From NCBI GenBank assembly GCA_903930345.1, contig CAIYYI010000636.1:1-57569 (forward strand): a DNA stretch of 57,569 nucleotides, given 5' to 3'. Shown one piece after another: positions 31,572 to 41,300 of this stretch (position 1 is its first letter; every line of letters begins with the position of its first letter). The translations under genes were made by a program, and so were the position numbers. Under the pieces are notes generated by a model. The model was not told the DNA's origin and did no database searches. It saw only the letters and a list, made by a program, of their open reading frames with translations. The DNA is from an uncultured Verrucomicrobiota bacterium. GTDB taxonomy: Bacteria; Verrucomicrobiota; Verrucomicrobiia; Limisphaerales; CAIYYI01.

Positions 31572-33608
31572 ATGTCTTGCCTCAGATTCCTCCTCCTGCT
31601 GCTGGCCCTCTTCGCTCATCGATCATTGTTCGGCGCAGGCACCTACACCAATCCGGTGGGCGATGCCCCCATCCACATGGGCGACCCGTTTGCCTTCTGG
31701 CACGAGGGGAAGTTCTACCTGCTCGGCACCACCGCTCCCAATGAGGGTTTTCACTGCTACGAATCGACCGATCTCGCGCACTGGACGCTGAAGGGCTGGG
31801 CATGGCGAAAGACGACCAACTGCTGGGCAGTCGCGGCATTCTGGGCACCGGAGGTGAAGCATTACCGGGGCAGGTTTTACCTGACCTACAGCGGCCTGGT
31901 GCGCGGCTCGAATCCCGGACAGCTCCGCATGGGGCTGGCGGTAAGCGACCGGCCGGAGGGGCCGTACCGCGACCTCTATGCGCCGTGGTTCGACCCCGGT
32001 TATTCCACGATTGACGGCCACCTATTTGTGGATGACGACGGCACGCCCTACCTCTATTTCAGCCGCAACGGCGCCCGGGACGGCTACGGCTTCGGTCTGA
32101 ACTACGGGGTGCAACTGGAGCGCGACCTCTCCCGGCCCGTGGGTGAACCGGTGAAGCTGATCGAAGCCAGCCAGGCGTGGGAGCGGGTGAACTGGAAGGA
32201 AAACCGCTGCAACGAGGGTGCGACCGTGCTCAAGCACAACGGCCGCTACTACATGACCTATTCCGCCAATCACACCGGGTATCCACACTACGGCGTGGGC
32301 TACGCCACCGCCGATAAACCGCTGGGGCCTTGGACAAAAGCGGAGGAAAACCCCATCCTGGCCACCCGGCTGGAGCTGGGCATCTCCGGTCCCGGGCACA
32401 ACTCCATCGTGCGCTCCCCGGACGGAAGCGAACTATTCATCGTCTATCACAGCCATGCCGACCCGAAAAAGCCTTCTGAGGACCGGGTGGTGAACATCGA
32501 TCGCCTGGAATTCACGGCGGACGGCAAGCTGCGCGTGAAAGGGCCAACCCGCTCGCCTCAGCCGCTGCCGGCAGGCTCCTTCACCAATCCGCCCCTTGCC
32601 CTCCGCAACCCCCTGGATTTTTCATACCCCTATTTCGATGGCGTCCGGGAGCGGACAATCACCGAGCTGCGCGACCCGGCCATCCTCCGGGAGGGCGACC
32701 GGTATTACCTCACCCACACGGCGTTCCCCTTCACCCATAGCGACAGCCGCAACGCGGACAAGCCGGACCTCAACTCGGCCCCGGGCATCATGCTCCATTC
32801 CTCCACGGACCTGAAGCACTGGAAGTTTGAGCAGTGGCTGGTCAAATCCTCTGACCTGCCCGAGGACTGCCCCTACAAACACCGTTTCTGGGCGCCGGAG
32901 ATCCACCGGATCAACGGCCGCTTTTACCTGGTCTTCACGGCCGATAACTGGCTCAAGGATGAGTACAACCGGGGCGGCAAAATCGGTGCCTACGTCGCGT
33001 TTGTCGGGGTGGCGGACCGGGTGACCGGCCCCTACCGGCACATCACCTGGCTGAAGGGGGCGGGCTGCGATACCACCCTCTTCGGCGACGACGACGGGAA
33101 AACCTACGCGATCATGCCCTTTGGTAACGAATACCTCCAGGAAGTCGATCTGAGCGGCATTGAGCGGGGCGATATCAGGCTGGTGGGGGAACGGACCCTC
33201 ATCGTCGCCCGGGATAACCGGGACGTCGGCAAGGCCACGAGCCCGGATTATCTGGAGGGGCCTTGGATGATCCGGCGGCAAGGGAAATACATCCTCTTTA
33301 CAGCCGCCCCCTACCAAAGCCCGAAACGCACCGATCCATCCGTCGCCCCTGCCGACCTCGCCCCGGGCTACTGGGTCGGCGCGGCGGTGGCTGACCACAT
33401 CCGGGGGCCTTACCGGAAACTGCCGCAGCTGTTTCTGGGCGGCCACATCGCCGTCTTCACGGGTCCGGACGGCAGGGAATGGTTCTCCTATCGGGGCGAG
33501 GCCGGCGGCAAGGCCCAGGGGCGCCTCTGCCTGGATCCGATCCCGTTTGCCGGGGATGGCTCGGTCCTGCCGTTCCAACCCTCCACCAGCCCGGGCAATA
33601 ACCCCTGA
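31572..33608 (+). CDS. Second secreted tandem GH43 glycosidase
   Basis: 678 residues, 38 bases after the MFS gene. Signal peptide MSCLRFLLLLLALFAHRSLFGAG. Domain 1 (about 25-330): D38 in IHMGDPFAFWHEGKFYLLGT, D148 in STIDGHLFVDDDGTPYLYF, E215 in NRCNEGATVLKHNGRYYMTYS. Domain 2 (about 360-670): ELRDPAILREGDRYYLTH, GCDTTLFGDDDGKTYAIM and YLEGPWMIRRQGKYILFTA carry the matching Asp, Asp and Glu. Both catalytic triads appear complete. It differs strongly from the tandem GH43 at 15586-17577, so the two are not a recent duplication. Arabinan or galactan side chains are the likely targets. Confidence 0.88.
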   Translation: MSCLRFLLLLLALFAHRSLFGAGTYTNPVGDAPIHMGDPFAFWHEGKFYLLGTTAPNEGFHCYESTDLAHWTLKGWAWRKTTNCWAVAAFWAPEVKHYRGRFYLTYSGLVRGSNPGQLRMGLAVSDRPEGPYRDLYAPWFDPGYSTIDGHLFVDDDGTPYLYFSRNGARDGYGFGLNYGVQLERDLSRPVGEPVKLIEASQAWERVNWKENRCNEGATVLKHNGRYYMTYSANHTGYPHYGVGYATADKPLGPWTKAEENPILATRLELGISGPGHNSIVRSPDGSELFIVYHSHADPKKPSEDRVVNIDRLEFTADGKLRVKGPTRSPQPLPAGSFTNPPLALRNPLDFSYPYFDGVRERTITELRDPAILREGDRYYLTHTAFPFTHSDSRNADKPDLNSAPGIMLHSSTDLKHWKFEQWLVKSSDLPEDCPYKHRFWAPEIHRINGRFYLVFTADNWLKDEYNRGGKIGAYVAFVGVADRVTGPYRHITWLKGAGCDTTLFGDDDGKTYAIMPFGNEYLQEVDLSGIERGDIRLVGERTLIVARDNRDVGKATSPDYLEGPWMIRRQGKYILFTAAPYQSPKRTDPSVAPADLAPGYWVGAAVADHIRGPYRKLPQLFLGGHIAVFTGPDGREWFSYRGEAGGKAQGRLCLDPIPFAGDGSVLPFQPSTSPGNNP

Positions 33609-33678
33609 TCTTGCATTTTCCGCCTCGCCACCCTCGCCCCGTCAGGCTATGGAAGAGGCATTGAATGAACACCACGCG

Positions 33679-36639
33679 ATGAAGACCACCCTGTCTTTTG
33701 CCTTGGCGGCGTTGGCTGCCAGCCTGATCCTGTGCCCCGGCAGCACCGCGGCCGCCCCGGCGCGCTCCCGCGAATCCTTCAATCAGGGCTGGCTCTTTGA
33801 GCGGTTCGGGCCGCTGCCCGACGGCTCCACCAGGCCGGAGCCGGGCACCCCCGGCTGGAGCATCGCCGTCAGCGCGGCCAGCGAGGAGCGCGACAAGGGC
33901 AACACGGCCAGTCTCGCCTTCGATGGCGACCCGGCCACCCGCTGGTGCGCGGCCGGCGCGGGATTGCATCAGTGGCTCCGGCTTGACTTCGGCGCCCCGC
34001 AAGCCCTGGGCGGCGTCGAGGTGGAATGGGAGCTGCCCGATCAGCCCTACACCTTCGTCGTGGAAGCCAGCAGTGATGGCTCCATCTGGAAGGAGCTGGC
34101 TGCGGGCGACACCCGCAAAGGCCCCGGGCGCCTTGCCTTGGCCGGGCCAACCCGCTTCCTCCAGGTGCGCCCCACCAGCCTGCCCGCCGGCAAATGGGCC
34201 AGCATCCGCGAACTCCGCCTGTTTGACGCCGCCGGGTCGCCGGTCAGAAACCAGCCGCTCGCCGCCGGTAAATCCACCCCCAGCGATGCCGGATTTGACG
34301 ACGCCCGCTGGCGCCGCCAGGACGTGCCGCACGATTGGGGCATTGAGGGGCCGTTCCGCGAGGACCTCCCCAATGACACCGGCAAGCTCCCCTGGAAAGT
34401 CATCGGCTGGTACCGCAAGCACTTCTCCCTCCCCGCCGCCGACCAGGGCCGCCGCGTGTTCATTGATTTCGACGGCGCCATGGCCAACGCCAGGGTCTGG
34501 CTGAACGGGCAGTACGTCGGCGGCTGGCCCTACGGCTACCAGGCCTTCCGGCTCGACCTGACCCCGTTTGTGAAATTTGGCGCGGAGAATGTGCTGGCGG
34601 TGCGGCTGGATACCGCCAAATGGGGATCCCGCTGGTATCCGGGCGCGGGCCTTTACCGCAATGTCTGGCTGGTGAAGACCGCGCCGGTGCATGTCGGCCT
34701 CTGGGGCGTGTATGCGACCACCCCGGTCGTCTCGGCGGCGCGCGGGGAAGTCAATCTGGAGGTGACGCTCGATAATCAGGGCCCCCGGGCAACCCAGGCG
34801 ACGGTGCGGGCGGACCTCCTGGAGCTCGCCGCCGATGGCACCCCCGGGAAGCCGGTCGCCTCCTCTGCTCCCGCCAACCAGTCCGTTGCGGAAAACGGCT
34901 CCGCCAAAGTGAAGCTCTCCGCCGCCGTCAGCCAGCCCCGGCTGTGGGACATCGCGGCGCCGAACCGCTACCTGGCGCGCATCAGTGTCACCGTGGACGG
35001 GCAGACCGTCGATGTTTTTGACCAGCCCTTCGGCATCCGCAGCCTTGAGTTCACCGCCCGGGACGGCTTCAAGCTCAATGGCAAACGCGTCCCCCTCTAC
35101 GGCACCTGCAACCACCACGACCTGGGCCCGCTGGGCGCGGCCCTCAACGTGCGCGCGCTGGAGCGCCAGCTCGAAATCCTGAAGGAGATGGGCGATAACG
35201 CGCTCCGCACCTCCCACAACCCGCCCGCGCCGGAGCTGCTCGACCTGGCCGACCGCATGGGCTTCCTGGTGGAGTGCGAGGCCTTTGACTGCTGGCGTGG
35301 CGGCAAGACCGCCAACGATTATAGCCGCCTGTTCGACGAGTGGCACGAGCGGGACCTGCAGGCCATGGTGCGCCGGGAACGTAACCACCCGAGCGTCATC
35401 CTCTGGAGCATCGGCAATGAGATCCACGAGCAGAATGGCCCCCAGCTCGCCCAGCCGCTGCGCGATATCATCCACGCCGAGGACCCCACCCGGCCCGTCA
35501 CCGCCGGGTGCAACAATGCCCGGGCCGGCTACAACGGCTTTCAGCAGGCCGTGGATGTGTTCGGGCTCAATTACAACCTGGGCGATTACCGCAAGTTCCT
35601 GAATTTCCCCGCCAACACCAACAAGCCCGCGCACGGCAGTGAAACCTCCTCCTGCATCAGCTCCCGTGGCGAATACTTCTTCCCCGTGCGCCGTGGCAAT
35701 GACGCCCGCGTCAACTTCCAGGTCTCCTCCTACGATGTGGATGTCCCCGGCTGGGCCCAGACGCCGGATGAAACCTTTGCCGCGCTGGACAAAAATCCCG
35801 CCTTTCTGGGCGAATTCGTCTGGACCGGCTTCGACTATATCGGCGAGCCCACCCCGTACAACGCCGACGCGAGCAACCTGCTGAACTTCCAGGACCCCGC
35901 CCGGCGGGCCGAGATGAAAAAGCAGTTGGAGGAGCTCGGCAAAATCAGGGTCCCCTCGGCCAGCAGCTATTTCGGCATCCTGGACCTCTGCGGCTTCAAG
36001 AAGGACCGCTTTTACATCTACCAGGCGCGCTGGCGACCTGAGCTGCCTATGGCCCACTTGCTGCCCCACTGGAACTGGCCCGAGCGCGTGGGCCAGGTCA
36101 CCCCCGTCCATGTCTATACCTCGGGCGACGAGGCGGAGCTGTTCCTGAACGGCACCTCCCTCGGGCGGAAGCAGAAGGGGCAATACGAGTACCGCCTGCG
36201 CTGGGACGAGGTGGTGTATGCCCCGGGCGAACTGCGTTTGGTGGCCTATCGCAAGGGCAAGGAATGGGCCCGGGACACGGTCAAAACCACCGGCCCGGCG
36301 GCGCAAGTCCTGCTGGCGGCGGACCGGGCGGTCATCCGCGCCGACGGCCAGGATCTCTCCTTCGTCACCGTGACCATCGCCGACCAGGCGGGTCTGCTGG
36401 TCCCCCGCACGCACAACCTGGTCAAATTCGCGCTGACCGGCCCCGGCGAAATCGTGGCCGTGGGCAACGGGGATGCGGCCAGCCATGAGCCGTTCCAAGC
36501 GAAGCAGCGCCGGGCGTTCAACGGGCTCTGCCAGGTGATTGTGAAGTCAAAGACCGGCACCCCGGGAGCCATCACCCTGCAAGCCGCGTCCGCTGGCCTG
36601 ACGGGGGGCAAAACCATCATCACCGGGAGGAACCCATGA
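33679..36639 (+). CDS. GH2 beta-galactosidase-like enzyme with a nested F5/8-type C domain
   Basis: 986 residues from ATG 33679, giving signal peptide MKTTLSFALAALAASLILCPG; the upstream open frame overlaps GH43 and is not used. GH2 sugar-binding strands begin at SRESFNQGWLFERFGP, but at about residues 60-195 a discoidin/F5-8C-like domain intervenes (SLAFDGDPATRWCA, WLRLDFGAPQALGGVEVEWE, FLQVRP, ASIRELRLFDA) before the GH2 domain resumes with FDDARWRRQDVPHDWGIEGPF. Catalytic candidates are acid/base E581 in LWSIGNEIHEQ and nucleophile E712 in FLGEFVWTGFDYIGEP. C-terminal Ig-like domains follow (VHVYTSGDEAELFLNG). Its stop overlaps the GH51 ATG. Beta-galactosidase fits the galactan context; other GH2 activities are possible. 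Confidence 0.9.
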   Translation: MKTTLSFALAALAASLILCPGSTAAAPARSRESFNQGWLFERFGPLPDGSTRPEPGTPGWSIAVSAASEERDKGNTASLAFDGDPATRWCAAGAGLHQWLRLDFGAPQALGGVEVEWELPDQPYTFVVEASSDGSIWKELAAGDTRKGPGRLALAGPTRFLQVRPTSLPAGKWASIRELRLFDAAGSPVRNQPLAAGKSTPSDAGFDDARWRRQDVPHDWGIEGPFREDLPNDTGKLPWKVIGWYRKHFSLPAADQGRRVFIDFDGAMANARVWLNGQYVGGWPYGYQAFRLDLTPFVKFGAENVLAVRLDTAKWGSRWYPGAGLYRNVWLVKTAPVHVGLWGVYATTPVVSAARGEVNLEVTLDNQGPRATQATVRADLLELAADGTPGKPVASSAPANQSVAENGSAKVKLSAAVSQPRLWDIAAPNRYLARISVTVDGQTVDVFDQPFGIRSLEFTARDGFKLNGKRVPLYGTCNHHDLGPLGAALNVRALERQLEILKEMGDNALRTSHNPPAPELLDLADRMGFLVECEAFDCWRGGKTANDYSRLFDEWHERDLQAMVRRERNHPSVILWSIGNEIHEQNGPQLAQPLRDIIHAEDPTRPVTAGCNNARAGYNGFQQAVDVFGLNYNLGDYRKFLNFPANTNKPAHGSETSSCISSRGEYFFPVRRGNDARVNFQVSSYDVDVPGWAQTPDETFAALDKNPAFLGEFVWTGFDYIGEPTPYNADASNLLNFQDPARRAEMKKQLEELGKIRVPSASSYFGILDLCGFKKDRFYIYQARWRPELPMAHLLPHWNWPERVGQVTPVHVYTSGDEAELFLNGTSLGRKQKGQYEYRLRWDEVVYAPGELRLVAYRKGKEWARDTVKTTGPAAQVLLAADRAVIRADGQDLSFVTVTIADQAGLLVPRTHNLVKFALTGPGEIVAVGNGDAASHEPFQAKQRRAFNGLCQVIVKSKTGTPGAITLQAASAGLTGGKTIITGRNP

Positions 36640-38195
36640 ACCCGGACAAACTCCCCTCCCCCCTTGAAACCGGCATCTCCCGTCGGCAGGCGTTGGGCCT
36701 GATGACCGCCGCCGCCGGCCTCGCTGGAACGGCGGCCATCCGCGCCCAGGATCCGGCCGGCGGCGTGTCTGCCTTGACGGTCAAACCAGCGCCATTGTTT
36801 GAACTCTCGCCCTATCTCCACATGCAGTTCATGGAGCCGCTCGGCACCACCGATGGCTCGGTCGAGGCCGCCTGGGACCACCTGCATGACCGCTGGCGCC
36901 CGGATGTGGTCAAGGCCACGCGCGACCTCGCCCCCACCATGCTCCGCTGGGGCGGCATCTTTGCGGATTTCTACCGCTGGCGCGAGGGTGTGGGCCCGCG
37001 CGCCCAGCGGCCCCCCATGCTGAACCTCTGCTGGGGCGGCATGGAGTCAAACCAGGTCGGCACGGCGGAATTCGTGGACTTTGCCCGCCAGGTCGGCTCG
37101 GAGCCGCTGGTGTGCGTGAACTTCGAATCCGACGGGCGCAAAAACTACCTGCAGGCCAAGGGCAGCGTCCGCACCGCCGATGCCCGGGAAGCCGCCGAGT
37201 GGGTCGCCTACTGCAATGCCCCGGCCCACGCCGAGCGGCGCGCCCACGGTTCTGAGCAGCCGTTGGGGATCAGGTATTGGCAGATCGGGAACGAGACCTC
37301 CTATGACCGGAATGGCTTCGACCTCGAAACCGCCGCGAAAAAGACCGTCGAGTTTGCCAAGGCCATGCGGCAGGCGGATCCCGCGATTCAACTGGTGGCC
37401 TGGGGCGACAGCGGCTGGGCGGCGCGCATGTCTGAAATCGCCGGTGAGCACGTCCAGTACCTGGCGTTTCATCACATGTTCGATCCGGATAATGCGAGCC
37501 AGCCGGTGCTGCGCGGGGAGCTCTACCGGCGCGATCCCGAGGCCACCTGGCACCAGCTGATGGCGGCGTGGCAGATCAACGACCGGAAAATCCGCGAGGC
37601 GCGCGAAAGCAGGGGCCGCAGCCCCCTGCCGCTGGCCCTCACCGAATGCCATTTTGCCATTCCGGGACGCGACCGGTGCGACGTCCTCTCCACCTGGGCC
37701 GCCGGGGTGAGCTATGCCCGGATCCTGAACAACCATCAACGCCACGGCGACGTCCTCAAGATCGCCACCGCGGCCGATTTTTGCGGCACGCGGTGGCAGG
37801 TCAACGCGGTGATGATCCCCGTGCCTGGCGGCGCGGCCTACCTGATGCCGGTGGCGCGCGTCATGCGCCTGTACCGGCATCATCTCGGCAGTCACGCGTT
37901 GGGCGTTGCGCAGACGCCGGAAGGCCTGGACGTGGTGGCCAGCCGGCGCGGCCAAAAGGCTTTTCTGCATGTCGTCAACACGCGCCAGACCCGTGCGGTG
38001 CGGGCGCAGCTCGGCATTGCGGACGCCCGCATCACCGGCGGACGCATCTTCCAGATCGCCGATGACCCGCTGGTGGAAATCTCCCCGCTCAATCGCGCCG
38101 AAGTGATGAAGGTGGTGGAAAAACCGCTGCCGCCGGACGGCGTGTGGGAGTTCCCCGCCGCCTCCGTCTCGGCGGTGGAGGTGGATTTTTCCTGA
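36636..38195 (+). CDS. Tat-exported GH51-like alpha-L-arabinofuranosidase
   Basis: 519 residues, overlapping the GH2 stop by ATGA. Twin-arginine signal ISRRQALGLMTAAAGLAGTAA (about 15-35). The catalytic domain is clan GH-A: LRWGGIFADFYRWREGVGPR, acid/base E220 in RYWQIGNETSYDRNGF, then nucleophile E337 in LPLALTECHFAIPGRD. A C-terminal beta-sandwich (about 420-519) includes VASRRGQKAFLHVVNTRQTR. GH51 enzymes release arabinofuranose from arabinan, arabinoxylan or arabinogalactan, in line with the neighbouring GH43 and GH2 enzymes. Arabinofuranosidase is the best guess, though divergent clan GH-A activities cannot be excluded. Confidence 0.82.
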   Translation: MNPDKLPSPLETGISRRQALGLMTAAAGLAGTAAIRAQDPAGGVSALTVKPAPLFELSPYLHMQFMEPLGTTDGSVEAAWDHLHDRWRPDVVKATRDLAPTMLRWGGIFADFYRWREGVGPRAQRPPMLNLCWGGMESNQVGTAEFVDFARQVGSEPLVCVNFESDGRKNYLQAKGSVRTADAREAAEWVAYCNAPAHAERRAHGSEQPLGIRYWQIGNETSYDRNGFDLETAAKKTVEFAKAMRQADPAIQLVAWGDSGWAARMSEIAGEHVQYLAFHHMFDPDNASQPVLRGELYRRDPEATWHQLMAAWQINDRKIREARESRGRSPLPLALTECHFAIPGRDRCDVLSTWAAGVSYARILNNHQRHGDVLKIATAADFCGTRWQVNAVMIPVPGGAAYLMPVARVMRLYRHHLGSHALGVAQTPEGLDVVASRRGQKAFLHVVNTRQTRAVRAQLGIADARITGGRIFQIADDPLVEISPLNRAEVMKVVEKPLPPDGVWEFPAASVSAVEVDFS

Positions 38196-38251
38196 GGCGT
38201 GCCGGGTAAAAAACGAGGTTGGTCGGGTTTTCCGACGGGTCCGGCACCTCG
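38193..38251 (+). promoter_or_regulatory. Intercistronic structured region with competing hairpins
   Basis: Between GH51 and the next gene, GTGCCGG (38199-38205) can pair with CCGGCAC (38241-38247), while CGAGGT (38214-38219) can pair with ACCTCG (38246-38251), which shares part of the same right arm; GTCGG/CCGAC (38222-38226, 38232-38236) forms an inner stem. The two outer pairings exclude each other, as in an attenuator or a processing site. A further inverted repeat TGACGG/CCGTCA lies at 38285-38300. No T-rich tract follows, so a simple intrinsic terminator is not favoured. Confidence 0.4.
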
Positions 38252-38319
38252 CAAAAGCCAATGATTGACCCTTCAAAGCGTGAATGACGGGTGACCGTCA
38301 GGCGTCGGTATATCGAATT

Positions 38320-41300
38320 ATGCATCTGCCCATTGGAATACTGTTCCTCCTCAGCGTAGCCGCTGCCCTGGCCGGGCCGATTGGCCGCGTTAATCCAGAT
38401 ACCCTGATCACCCCGCTTTACACGGTGGAGGGCAACGCCCTGGTGCGGCACAACGGGGAGCGCTTCAATAACCGCCCCCTTTACTGCAATCAGCTGCCCG
38501 CCATCGTTCTGGCCGGCGACCGGCCCCTGCTGCGCTTCGGCAGCGGCTCCGGCCAGTGCGGCACGTTCATCGTCGCCCTGGCGCGGGGCAACCAGGCCAA
38601 ATGGCTCTTCCATGCCTCCGACATCACCGCCAGGTACCGCCCGGGGCGCATGGAATGGCTCATCCGCGATGCCGCTTTTGGGGCGACCAGCGTGACGCTT
38701 GAGGCGGTGCCAACCGAAAAAGGCGCCGGCATGGCCGTGCGGGCTGGCATTGAAAATGCCCGGCCCGGCGACCAATTGGTCTGGGCCTTCGGCGGGGCCA
38801 TGCCGCTGCCCAAAGACAGCATGCAGGGCTTTTGGGATGTCACCACCGCCGGGCGGGAGCAGCGGATGGAAATCAGCTTTGTCCCGGCCGATTGCCGGAG
38901 CAACCAGGTCACCGTGTCAGGTTCTCAATTCACCCTGCTATCGCCGCCCGGCCAGCGCCGCTTCAAGGTGACCGGCCAGTCCAGCATCCCCGGCCAGCTC
39001 CGCGTGGTGGATGCCGGCGCCTGGACAAATCCTCTGGCCCTCGCGGAAACCCCGGGCCGCGATCTCCCCCTCGTGGCCGGCACGGTTTCTCTGGCTGATC
39101 AGCGTGAGGTTTTTTGGCGGTTTGAAACAGCGGAAGGAACCCCGTCAGCAACCCTAGCCCGGGCATTTGCCGCCGGGCTGGCCAGGGCCAAAGCCATTGA
39201 GAATCGTGTGCGCGTGGAAACCCCGGATCCCTGGTTGAATGCCGCTGTGGGCGTCTCCGGTTCGGTCATGGATGGGGTGTTCCGTTCCGGCATCTACACC
39301 CATAGCGGCATGCGTTGGGGCGTGCCCTTGCTCGGGTGGCGAACGATTTATGGCGGCACCGCCTATGGGTGGCATGACCGGGTCCGGGCTCAGGCTGAAC
39401 GTTGCCTGGCCCGGCAGATCAAGGAATCCGACAAGCTCGTGCCCAAGGCCGACGCCAAAACCGGATACGCCTGCCAGGGGCTGGACTCCCGCCTCTTCGG
39501 CAAGGGCCGCGTGGACCTGCACCACCCGTGGCACTACGACATGCAGAGCCAGTTTTTTGACCAGCTCATCCACGCCTGGCGCTGGACCGGCGATGCGGAC
39601 CTGGAGAAGCTGCTGCGCCCGGCCCTGGAATTGCACCTGGAGTACCTCCGGGATTGCTTCGATCCGGATGGGGACGGCATCTACGAAAGCTACGCGAACA
39701 CCTGGCCCACCGATGACCAGTGGTACAATGGCGGCGGCACCACCGAGGAAACCGCCTACGCCTACCAGGGGCACAAGGCGGCCCTGGATCTTGCCCGGCG
39801 GGCCGGGGACCAACCGTCCGTCGCCTTTCACCAGGCGCAGCTGGCCAAAATCAGCCAGGGGTTCTTCAGCCTGCTCTGGATCCCTCAGCGCGGGCATCCC
39901 GGCGCGTACCGGGAGCAGACCGGTCTCCGGCGGCTGCATGAGTCCTGCTGGCTTTACGGGATTTTTTGCCCCATTGACGCCGGCCTGCTGAACCCCGGAC
40001 AGGCGGTCCAGGCCATCCACTACACGGAGTGGGAGCTGGAGCGCGTCCGCCTGCCCTACGGCGGCCAGCAATGCTGGCCCTCCACCTGGGTGCCCTCCGT
40101 CTGGTCCGTTCGGGAGATGTGGCCCGGCGACAATTATCACCTGGCGCTGGCCTGCTTTCAGACCGGCCTCGCGGCCGAAGGCTGGGAGCTGCTGCGCGGC
40201 ACCTTCCCGCAAATGATGTTCTTCGGCCCTGTGCCCGGCGACCTCGGCTTCCCCAACGGCGGCACCGACTTCAACGATTGCGCCAGCCTGTTCTGCCGGA
40301 CCGTGGTGGAGGGCTTGTTCGGATACCGCCCGGATTATCCGAACCGCCTCGTCACCGTGGCGCCGCAATTTCCGGAGGCGTGGAACACCGCCGCCCTCCA
40401 GACGCCGGACGTCGCGCTCAAGTTCCAGCGCTCCGGCAACACTTCCAGCCTGCGCGTGGACCTGACCCGCCGCGCTCCCTTGCGGGTCCAGCTGCCCATC
40501 CGCGCCAGGGAGGTCGCCGGAGTGAAGGTCAACGGGGCGGCCGTCCCGTGGCAATTGCAGCCCGGTTTTGGCGTAACCCTCGTGGAGGTGCGCCTGGCCG
40601 ATGCCGCGTCCGCCCTGGTCGAGGTGGAAGTTATTGACCCCCTCCCCTCCCCGGTGGCCGCCACCTTGGCGGGCAACAGCGGCGAACCCATCACCTTCGC
40701 CGCCCCGGCCGGCCAGATCAGCGAATACCAGGACCCGCAGGGGGTTCTGAGCTCCCCGGTCCTCCAGGCGGGCAAACTGCTGGGCACCCTCAGCACCAAC
40801 GCCGGCGACCACCTGATCCTAGCCCGCGTGGCGACCGGCAAGACCGAGCATTGGCAGCGGTTCAAGGTCAAAGTCACCGACCCCGGAGCCGAGGCATTCC
40901 GCGCCGCCCGGGTGCTCCAGGCCGTTCCCGCCGGCGCCACCTGGGACTGCCTGGATCTCACCCCGGTGCTCAACGGGGATGTGCGCTCCATCTTCAAGCA
41001 GCAGTACCTCTCCCCCCGCCCGGACACCTGCTCCCTGCGGCTGGCGGTCGATGGCTATTCCACGTGGCAGATGGCCTTGGACCCCAAGCACAAGCCGCCG
41101 GAGATTGATCTCACCCAGGTCCCGAAGCTGCAGCATGGGGAGGGACAGTTGTTGACCCGGCAGGGCGTGCCGTTCCGGTGGGGCAACCGGGCAACGAACA
41201 TCGCGTTCACCTCCCAATGGGACAACTGGCCCCGGCAGGTCACCCTCCCCGTCGGGCGTCAGGGCGACGCCCTCTGGTTCCTGGTCTGCGGCTTCACCAC

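Noticed and set aside
33457..36498. A 1,013-codon minus-strand open frame opposite GH2
   Set aside because: No domain or signal; it is a codon-bias shadow of the GH2 gene, which has complete catalytic motifs.
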